Source: Streptomyces formicae (GTDB lineage Bacteria > Actinomycetota > Actinomycetes > Streptomycetales > Streptomycetaceae). Taken from it: a stretch of DNA of 64,000 nucleotides. Below the pieces are notes generated by a model. The model was not told where the DNA came from, searched no databases, and worked only from the letters and a program-made list of their open reading frames with translations. The position numbers and the translations under genes are program-made. Each line of letters starts with the position of its first letter. Position 1 is the first letter of the stretch. Positions 54,311-61,468 of the stretch are shown here, piece after piece. The DNA is taken from assembly GCF_002556545.1 (NCBI RefSeq), contig NZ_CP022685.1:4008001-4072000 (forward strand), read 5' to 3'.

Positions 54311-55582
54311 GTGAAACTGAAGTACATGGCCGCGATCGCCACCGCCGCCGCGATGGCTCCGGCGTTCCTCGGGGCCGCGCCTGCGGCAGCGGCCGAAACC
54401 GTCGACGCGGCTGTGGCCGCGCCCGACCGGAGCGCGGCGGAAGACTCGGACAAGGAGTCCACGGCTCTGCCCGAGGATGCGACGGAGGGCGCTGCGCCTC
54501 CGGCCGACGAGGTCGACGGGGTCGCCAAAGCTGACGAGCCCGGCGCGGAGCCCAGCGCGGAACCCAGCGCCCCGGTGGCGGACGAGCCGAACGCGAAGCC
54601 CACGACCGGTGGCGGGCCCCCCGCCGCAGCGCCGATGGCTCCCAGCGCCTCCCCTGCTCCCCGGAGTGCGAAGGCCCGTGACTCCAGAGTCCCGGGCCTC
54701 AGACTGGAGGGGCTCCCGGAAGCCCTCGAGGCGGGCGGCGACTGGGCGAACTTCTCCGTCGTCATCGACAACCCCCACGACGAAGGCCAGGTCTGGAACC
54801 TCGACATGGCCATCAACACCGACGGCGCTCAGCTGTACGGGGACGACCTCCGAGTGCAGGTACAGGTCGATGGCACATGGCACGACGCCGTGGTCTCCAG
54901 CCCCCCTGACCTCGGCAACTACGACCTCGATCTGCTGGTGGAGTTCTCGTTGCCGATGGGCCGGACCACCGTCCCCCTCCGCATCCGCGCCGCGGCGGAC
55001 GCCCCGCTCATCGACTTCTTCGTCGGCTCACGCGTCTATGACGAAGAGGTTCAGTCGGACGACGCCTACTGGGTGTGGTCGAAGATCGTCGTTCCTGCCG
55101 AGGGCGGGGAGAAGCCCGGAGACGGCGAGCAGTCAGAGGGCGGCGAGCAGCCCGAGGACGGGCAGAACTCTGGCGACGGCGAGAAGCCCGAGGACGGGCA
55201 GAAGCCTGGGGACGACGAGAAGCCCGAGGACAGCAGTCACGAATCCGGTGATGATCCGAAGCCCGGAAGCGGTCACGGGCCTGGCGCCGGTCACTCGGGC
55301 TCGGGGGAAATGAACGGCGACGACGGCGGCGACACCGCAGGTCCCGCAGGTCCCGCCGTTCCCGCTGCCCCCAAGGGCGGAAGCGCTGCCACAGTGCCGG
55401 TCGCCGAGGACCACGGCGCGGCCGCCGACACCACCCGCAACACCGCCGCCCCGGGCGCCTCCCTGGCCGAGACCGGCAGCGACGCCGCCGCCGGCTGGAT
55501 GCTCGGGGCCGGCGGCGTGTCGATCGCCCTGGGCACGGCTCTGGCCACGACGGCCAACCGGCGCCGCCGCACCCACCCCTGA
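54311..55582 (+). CDS. LAETG sortase-anchored cell-wall protein
   Basis: Secreted wall protein of 423 residues. It has a signal peptide (about 1-28), a Pro/Ala/Glu-rich stalk, and a folded beta-rich domain (about 125-265, FSVVIDNPHDEGQVWNLDMAI). Then come imperfect GEKPEDGQ repeats (about 270-315) and a Gly/Pro/Ala stalk. The sorting signal is LAETG with a hydrophobic helix and the RRRR tail. LAXTG is the site of actinobacterial class E sortases. GTG at 54311 follows AAGGGA. The repeats are acidic and hydrophilic, like a wall-spanning spacer. Ligand unknown. Confidence 0.88.
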   Translation: MKLKYMAAIATAAAMAPAFLGAAPAAAAETVDAAVAAPDRSAAEDSDKESTALPEDATEGAAPPADEVDGVAKADEPGAEPSAEPSAPVADEPNAKPTTGGGPPAAAPMAPSASPAPRSAKARDSRVPGLRLEGLPEALEAGGDWANFSVVIDNPHDEGQVWNLDMAINTDGAQLYGDDLRVQVQVDGTWHDAVVSSPPDLGNYDLDLLVEFSLPMGRTTVPLRIRAAADAPLIDFFVGSRVYDEEVQSDDAYWVWSKIVVPAEGGEKPGDGEQSEGGEQPEDGQNSGDGEKPEDGQKPGDDEKPEDSSHESGDDPKPGSGHGPGAGHSGSGEMNGDDGGDTAGPAGPAVPAAPKGGSAATVPVAEDHGAAADTTRNTAAPGASLAETGSDAAAGWMLGAGGVSIALGTALATTANRRRRTHP

Positions 55583-55668
55583 GTACCGAAGGACAACTCC
55601 GCGGAGTCGCCGGGCCTTTGGCGACGCGACGGCCCGCCGAACCGGATCATCGATGAAGGATTGCGTGA

Positions 55669-56220
55669 ATGTTCGATCGGTGGGGTGTGTGGGATGTACT
55701 GCCGGACAGCGGGCGGCGGCGCTGGTCGCTGGAACCGTTCGAGAGTGTGGGCCCGCTGCGTTTCGGGATGCGGCCCGTCGATGTCACCACGGCACTCGGC
55801 GGCATCGCGCGGAGCCCCCAGCTCCATACGCGTGCGGCTCTGCCGGAGAACCGGTACGGCACGGTCAAGGGGGAGTGCTGGGGGCTGGGGCTGACGTTCT
55901 ATTACGGCCTGGAGGAACGGCTGCGGGGCATAGCGGTCGACGCGCTGAAAGGCCCTCAGGTCTACGCGGACGGCATGGCGCTCGTCGGCCGCGCGCCCTC
56001 GGAGCTCGAACAGTGGATCGTCGATCGTTCCGAAATCCGCGAACCCTTCTCCGAGCTGTTCTACGTGAACCTCGGTGAACCCGGATCAGCGAGCCTCGGC
56101 GTGGTGGTCTGCGCCCAGCGGGCGGGCGACCGTCTGCTGACCCGGCCTGTGTTCCTCCCCTCGGAGGCCATGAACGCGCCCAAGCGCTACCTCCCCGCCG
56201 AGGTCTGGACGCCCCACTGA
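55669..56220 (+). CDS. Hypothetical protein
   Basis: 183-residue soluble protein. Near residue 27 it has GPLRFGMRPVDVTTALGG, a pattern found at the start of small actinobacterial domains of unknown role. No signal peptide or membrane helix. ATG at 55669 follows GAAGGA. The SsgA-like gene follows after 79 bases on the same strand. Confidence 0.65.
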   Translation: MFDRWGVWDVLPDSGRRRWSLEPFESVGPLRFGMRPVDVTTALGGIARSPQLHTRAALPENRYGTVKGECWGLGLTFYYGLEERLRGIAVDALKGPQVYADGMALVGRAPSELEQWIVDRSEIREPFSELFYVNLGEPGSASLGVVVCAQRAGDRLLTRPVFLPSEAMNAPKRYLPAEVWTPH

Positions 56221-56299
56221 CTCCGGGGCCTCCCTCGACACCCGTCCGTCCGCCCATCCGTCCGTACGCGGTCGCCCCTCCGCAAAAGGAAGAACAGTC

Positions 56300-56647
56300 A
56301 TGCACACCGCAGCCGCGCACGCCATCTTCCTGGGCCATCGCACGCTGCCCGGGCAGCACCCCGTCGAAGTCCTGGTGACCGCCTCCTGCACTCCCGAGGA
56401 GCCCTGGTTCATACGTCTGCGCTGCATCGACGAGGAGGCCCGCGAGATCACCGCATGGAGCTTCTCCCGTGGCGCGCTCTTCGACGGCCTGACCAACCCC
56501 GTCACCGCCAAGGGCGTCACCGTCCAGCCCGTCGGCTTCGCCCTGCTGTTCACCCTGAGCGACGCCCGCACCCACCGTTCCCTCATCCAACTCGACCGCG
56601 CCGAGGTCGCCTCGTTCCTCGTCCGCGTCTGCCTCTGCGACCCCTGA
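56300..56647 (+). CDS. SsgA-like protein (SALP family)
   Basis: 115-residue protein matching the Streptomyces SsgA/SsgB family that directs cell division and sporulation proteins. Visible family parts are an N-terminal strand pair, ITAWSFSRGALFDGLTNPV where SsgA members read W-x-FARDLL-x-GL, then VTVQPVG and the C-terminal RAEVASFLVRVCL. It is slightly shorter than typical SALPs (about 130-145). ATG at 56300 follows AAAGGAAG. Which SALP subgroup it belongs to cannot be told. Confidence 0.7.
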   Translation: MHTAAAHAIFLGHRTLPGQHPVEVLVTASCTPEEPWFIRLRCIDEEAREITAWSFSRGALFDGLTNPVTAKGVTVQPVGFALLFTLSDARTHRSLIQLDRAEVASFLVRVCLCDP

Positions 56648-56850
56648 GGTCCACGGCGATCCGCGGCACGGTTCCCCCGCCCCACGCAGGCCGACCCTCT
56701 CGAAGCCGACCTCCTCCCACCGCGTCCGCCCCATCCGCTACGCTGTGGTGGGCTGCTCACCAAAGCTGCCCGGTGCCTTGCGCTATGTGCAGGTGATCTC
56801 ACTCAGAGCCCACCATCACGTTCCGCACAGGGCGCGCCTTCGTTGCCTTC

Positions 56851-57249
56851 GTGAGTGTGCCCGCCTCTCGCATCCCGTGGCCGCGCTTCGACCGCCGCGC
56901 CTACCTCCTGCTACTGGACGACCAACACCGACTCCTCCTGTGCGGCGACTGCTGCGGCACGTGGACGGTCCCACAGGTGCACATAAACGCCGGCGCCGAC
57001 TTCCGCGGCTTCGCAACCCGCTTCCTGGCCGAGCACTTCCACGTGACTGAACCACGCTTCGGGGCCGCATACGGAGTCCATCAGTCCCGACTGGGATACA
57101 TCTGGGAATTCGATCGCGTTACGGCTTCACGCGTTTCCCTTGTCCGCATCAGCGACGAGCAAGATGTCGCTATCACACAGGCGTCGTCGTCGCACGTTCG
57201 ATGGAGGCTGGAAGAACTAAGGCGCCGAAGACGTCTGATCTACCCATAA
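56851..57249 (+). CDS. Degenerate Nudix-like protein
   Basis: 132-residue protein with the outline of a Nudix fold: RRAYLLLLDDQHRLLLC, then GTWTVPQVHINAGADFRGFATRFLAEHF at the position of the Nudix box. The catalytic RExxEE residues are absent, so hydrolase activity is unlikely as read. The gene is less GC-biased than its neighbours toward the 3' end and has no good ribosome site at its GTG. It may be a decayed gene beside the AT-richer region. Confidence 0.45.
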   Translation: MSVPASRIPWPRFDRRAYLLLLDDQHRLLLCGDCCGTWTVPQVHINAGADFRGFATRFLAEHFHVTEPRFGAAYGVHQSRLGYIWEFDRVTASRVSLVRISDEQDVAITQASSSHVRWRLEELRRRRRLIYP

Positions 57250-57718
57250 GGAATCGTTCTGATTGCCACAGGGTACCTCGAGGGCTGGATTCCGGACGGC
57301 CCTGTTTCCCTTTACTGAACCCTTCTCATCCTGAGGATTTAGGGTGATTGAGGGGTTCGTGAGGCGGCAGGGCTCCTGATCGTTGCGCTGTTGATTTCAC
57401 TCGCCAACGCCCTTAAAAAACACAGGAGCCTTGCTGGCCCTCGATATCAAGTCACGCAATCCATCCACCGTCCCTATATATAAGCTACCCGCTAGCCTGA
57501 CCTTGAACTGTCCAGCCATGATTCGTTGCACTGGCACTCGCTCTACGAGCGACACCTCACGCCCGTAGTGATATCCGCCGAGCGGCAGAGGGTCCCGTCC
57601 ACTGTGGATGGACCCCTCTGCGGACTGTCGTCTTGCGCACCTCAGCGCCCACGCCCCTCCCGCCGATCCACGGTTCCCCACATTCCCAGTTCCGAGGCTC
57701 TACCGCATGCGCCTCCAG
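57250..57718. other. AT-richer stretch without a supported gene
   Basis: The composition drops visibly (TTAAAAAA, TATATATAAG, many A/T runs) compared with the rest of the window. An inverted pair GGCTCCTG (57371-57378) and CAGGAGCC (57423-57430) and an imperfect hairpin around 57590-57620 near the end of the ABC gene are present. A minus frame of 94 codons exists but lacks codon bias and a ribosome site. I suspect a mobile-element scar or junction at the edge of the next cluster, without a recognisable transposase. Confidence 0.5.
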
Positions 57719-60700
57719 TCATCGGTCGATCGCCAGCTTCCCTCGATCGTCATTGGGGAGTGCTGCACGCCACAGGCGTGCGTAGTGTTCGCCGCGAATG
57801 AGAAGTTCCATGTGACTGCCCTCCTCAGCGACGGCACCGTCCGCCAGTACAACGATGTGGTCCGCGCGGGCCGCCGTGGTGAGGCGGTGGGCGACTATCA
57901 GAGCGGTGCGGTTCTCGGTGAGGCGGGCGACGGCGCCGGAGACGGTCTCTTCCGTGGCCGGGTCCAGGGCGGATGTGGCCTCGTCGAGCAGGAGCACGTC
58001 CGGGTCGACGAACCGGGCCCGTGCCAGGGCGATGAGCTGGCGTTGGCCCGCGGACAGGTTGCGGCCGCCCTCACCGATGGGGTGCAGGTATCCGCCGGGG
58101 AGCCGGGAGAGCAGCTCGTGGGCGCCCACGGCGCGCGCGGCCGCCTCCACCTCGGCCGTGCCCGCGCCGGGGCGGCCGTACGCGATGGCGTCGCCGACCG
58201 TGCCGCCCGACAGGTGTGTCTCCTGGGGGACGATGCCGAGGCGGCGCCGGTAGTCCGTGAGTTCCAGGGTGCGCAGGTCGTGTCCGTCCACGCGGACGGT
58301 GCCCGCCGTGGCGTCGTAGAACCGCCCCACCAGCTTCACCAGCGTCGACTTGCCCGCGCCGGTCTCGCCGACCAGTGCCACCGTCCGTCCTGCCGGGATA
58401 CTCAGGCGCACTCCGCGCACCGCGTCCCGGGTGGCTCCGGAGTAGCGGAAGTGCACGTCCTCGAATTCGATCGCCCCCTTCAACTGGTCGACAGGCCGGG
58501 CCTTTTCGGCTCGTGGTGTGCCGGTCGGGGTGCCGAAGAGGTCCAGGATGCGGCTGAGCCCGACGGACGCCTGCTGGTATCCGTCGAAGACCTGGGAGAG
58601 CTGCAGGGCTGAGGAGAACAGGACGTCGACGTAGAGGAGGAACACCACAAGCAGGCCCACGGTGAGGGCGCCGTCCCTGGCCCGGTCCGCGCCGAAGGCC
58701 AGCACGCACGCGGCGGTGGCGCCGGGCAGGAACTCCACGAAGCCGAAGTATCCCGCCGCGTGGCGCTGGGCGCGCAGCCGCGCGGTGCGGTAGGCGGTGC
58801 TCTTGTCGGCGAACCGTCCCGCGCCGCGCTCCGTCTGCCGGAACGCCTGGACGATGCGCAGGCCCGCGACGTGCTCCTGCAGCTCCGCGTTGACCGCGCC
58901 GGACGTGTCGCGTGCGGCTCCGTACGCCCCCGCGGCCACCCACCGAAACAGGAACGTCGCGCCGGCCAGGACCGGCAGGACCGCGCACACCACCAGGCCG
59001 AGCCGCCAGTCGAGGACGAGGAGCACGGTGAGCACGGAGACGGTGGAGATGAGGCTGACAGCCGCGGTGGCGACGCCGGTCTGGGCGAACGCCGCGACCG
59101 ATTCCACGTCGGCCGTCATCCGGGTCATGATGCGGCCGGACAGTTCGCGCTCATAGTAGGCGAGGTCGAGGCGCTGCAGGTGGGCGAAGCCGCGCAGGCG
59201 CAGCACATAGCGGATGCGCTCGCCGAGGAGGCCGTTCGTCCTCATCTGGGCCATGCTGACGGCCCAGCCGCCGAGCACCAGGGCGACGGCGGCGACGGAC
59301 GTCACCAACACCACGCGGGACGCTGCTTGTTGGATGCCGTCGTCGATGCCCGTGCGGATGAGTAGCGGTACGAACACGCTGACCAGCGCGTCGAGCAGGA
59401 CGAGCATCGCGCCCAGGACGAGTGCGCGGCGGAAGGGGCGCAGCAGAGCGCGCAGGCCGAATCCGGGCTCCGCATCGGGGGCGGGCGCTGTGGCGGTCGG
59501 GGCGAGGGTCGCGAGGTGCGGCGGGGTGGCCGCCTCCGGGGACTCCGCGGTCGGGGCTGGGCGGGCTTCGAGGGTGAGCGTCATGTCGAACGGCGCGTCC
59601 ATGAGGGCCGTCTGCTCGCGCGGCTCGGCCGCCGCGGCGTCCGGGGCGGGTCCGGCCGCCGCGAACAGCGCACGGTACGCCGCCGACCGTGCCGCGAGTT
59701 CGTCGTGCGTGCCGATGTCGGCGACCCGGCCGTCCACCAGGAGCGCGATCCGGTCGGCCAGTTCGAGGGTGGACCGGCGGCGGGCCACCAGCAGGGTGGT
59801 CCGGCCGCTCATGACCTCACGGAGCGTGGCGTGGATCTCCGCCTCGGTGCGGGGGTCCACGGCCGAGGTGGCGTCGTCGAGCAGGAGGACGCGCGGGTCG
59901 GTGAGCAGGGCGCGGGCCAGTGCGACCCGCTGGCGCTGCCCGCCGGAGAGGGTGAAGCCGCGTTCGCCGACGGTGGTGTCGTAGCCGTGCGGCAGTTCGC
60001 GGATGAAGCGGTCGGCGCCTGCCGCCGCGGCCGCCGCGGTGACCTGTGCGTCCGTGGCGTCGGGGCGGCCGTACGCGATGTTGTCGCGCACGGTGCCGGA
60101 GAACAGGAAGCTGTGCTCGGGCACCAGGCCGATAGCGGACCGCAGCGAGTCCAGCGTCAGATCCCGTACGTCGCTGCCGCCGACGCGCACAGTGCCGTCC
60201 TGGACGTCGTAGAAGCGCGGCAGCAGCAGCGAGACCGTGGACTTGCCGGAGCCGGGCGCCCCGACGAGGGCGAGCGTCTCGCCCGGCCGGACGGTGAGGG
60301 AGAGTCCGCGCAGCGCGGCCCGCTCGTCCGCGCCCTCTGTGCGCCGTTCGACCTCCGCCTGCCCCTCTCCCGCCGCGTGTCCTTCGTATCCGAACGTCAC
60401 GTCGGCCAGTTCGAGGCCGACGGGTCCCGACGGCAGCTGCCGCGCGTCGGGCCGTTCCGTGACCCGGGGGCGGGTGTCGATCACCTCGAAGACGCGGACG
60501 ACGCTGGCCCGCGCCTGGTGGAGGCCGGTGACCACGGTGGCGAGGCCGCGCAGAGGCGAGACGATCTGCGCCACGTAGGCGGAGAACGCGACGAACGTTC
60601 CGAGGGAGATGTCGCCGCGCGAGGCCATCCAGCCGCCGGTGGCGAGGATGCCGACCTGGCCGAGCAGCGGAAGGGCCTGGAGGGTCGACCCGTAGAGGGA

Positions 60701-61468
60701 GTTGAGGCGCACGACTCGCTGCCGCGCGGTGAACAGGGCGTTCGCGGCGGAACCGAGCCGGCGCAGCTCGCGCTCCTCCTGGCCGAACCCCTTGACGACG
60801 CGGACCCCTGTGACCGCGTCGTCGACGACGGAGGCGATGGCCGCCTCGCGCTGCCTAGCGTCGAGGGTGGCCGGGTAGAGGCGTCTGCTGCTGTGCCAGG
60901 CCGTGTACAGCAGCGGGGGCAGGACGAGCAGCATGACCAGGGTGAGCGGCGGCGACAGGGCCACCATGACCGCGAGGGACAGGACGAGCAGCAGGACGCT
61001 GCCGAGGATGTTGGGCAGCATCGCGAGCAGGCCCTGTGCCATGGACAGGTCGTAGATCGACCGGCTGACGATCTGTCCCGTCTGCAGTGCGTCCTGGCCC
61101 GCGCCGTCGAGCCGGGACAGGGACGCGAAGGTGCGCATGCGCAGGTCGTGCTGGACGTCGCAGGAGAGCCGCGCGGCCAGACAGCGTTGTGCGATGCCGG
61201 CGCCGAAGCGCGCGAGACCCGCGAGGACGAGCACCAACAGGCAGGGCAGCAGGGGCAGTTCGTCCGCGAGGATCACCCGGTCCACGACGGCGCGGGAGAT
61301 CAGCGGCACGGCCGCCGCGGCCGCGATGGCGGCCACGGTGGCCCCGAGGGTGAGCGCGATGGTGCGGGGGTAGCGGCGGCAGCAGCCGAGGAGGCGTCGG
61401 ACGGGCGAGCCGGGCGCTCCCGGCTCGCCCGTCCGGCGCGGTCCTCGCCGCTGGGCGGAGAGCGTCAC
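57719..61468 (-). CDS. Fused double ABC exporter (TMD-NBD-TMD-NBD)
   Basis: 1249-residue full-length ABC exporter. Each half has six predicted helices and an ATPase. NBD1 has Walker A GAPGSGKST near 403, LSGGQRQR near 506 and LLLDDATSAVD, but its H-loop reads ARRRST near 561 with Arg in place of His. NBD2 has GETGAGKST near 1033, LSAGQRQ near 1136 (Ala for Gly), LLLDEATSALD and an intact AHRL near 1192. This suggests one non-canonical ATP site, as in asymmetric exporters. GTG at 61468 overlaps the stop of the upstream NRPS, so it probably exports that peptide; self-resistance is possible. An upstream in-frame start inside the NRPS gene is less likely. Confidence 0.92.
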   Translation of the reverse strand: MTLSAQRRGPRRTGEPGAPGSPVRRLLGCCRRYPRTIALTLGATVAAIAAAAAVPLISRAVVDRVILADELPLLPCLLVLVLAGLARFGAGIAQRCLAARLSCDVQHDLRMRTFASLSRLDGAGQDALQTGQIVSRSIYDLSMAQGLLAMLPNILGSVLLLVLSLAVMVALSPPLTLVMLLVLPPLLYTAWHSSRRLYPATLDARQREAAIASVVDDAVTGVRVVKGFGQEERELRRLGSAANALFTARQRVVRLNSLYGSTLQALPLLGQVGILATGGWMASRGDISLGTFVAFSAYVAQIVSPLRGLATVVTGLHQARASVVRVFEVIDTRPRVTERPDARQLPSGPVGLELADVTFGYEGHAAGEGQAEVERRTEGADERAALRGLSLTVRPGETLALVGAPGSGKSTVSLLLPRFYDVQDGTVRVGGSDVRDLTLDSLRSAIGLVPEHSFLFSGTVRDNIAYGRPDATDAQVTAAAAAAGADRFIRELPHGYDTTVGERGFTLSGGQRQRVALARALLTDPRVLLLDDATSAVDPRTEAEIHATLREVMSGRTTLLVARRRSTLELADRIALLVDGRVADIGTHDELAARSAAYRALFAAAGPAPDAAAAEPREQTALMDAPFDMTLTLEARPAPTAESPEAATPPHLATLAPTATAPAPDAEPGFGLRALLRPFRRALVLGAMLVLLDALVSVFVPLLIRTGIDDGIQQAASRVVLVTSVAAVALVLGGWAVSMAQMRTNGLLGERIRYVLRLRGFAHLQRLDLAYYERELSGRIMTRMTADVESVAAFAQTGVATAAVSLISTVSVLTVLLVLDWRLGLVVCAVLPVLAGATFLFRWVAAGAYGAARDTSGAVNAELQEHVAGLRIVQAFRQTERGAGRFADKSTAYRTARLRAQRHAAGYFGFVEFLPGATAACVLAFGADRARDGALTVGLLVVFLLYVDVLFSSALQLSQVFDGYQQASVGLSRILDLFGTPTGTPRAEKARPVDQLKGAIEFEDVHFRYSGATRDAVRGVRLSIPAGRTVALVGETGAGKSTLVKLVGRFYDATAGTVRVDGHDLRTLELTDYRRRLGIVPQETHLSGGTVGDAIAYGRPGAGTAEVEAAARAVGAHELLSRLPGGYLHPIGEGGRNLSAGQRQLIALARARFVDPDVLLLDEATSALDPATEETVSGAVARLTENRTALIVAHRLTTAARADHIVVLADGAVAEEGSHMELLIRGEHYARLWRAALPNDDRGKLAIDR

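Noticed and set aside
57397..57681. 94-codon minus-strand frame in the AT-richer gap
   Set aside because: No codon bias, no ribosome site and no recognisable domain.
57250..57718. Insertion sequence remnant
   Set aside because: An inverted pair GGCTCCTG/CAGGAGCC is present, but I cannot recognise a transposase fragment or target duplication, so it is not listed as a mobile element.
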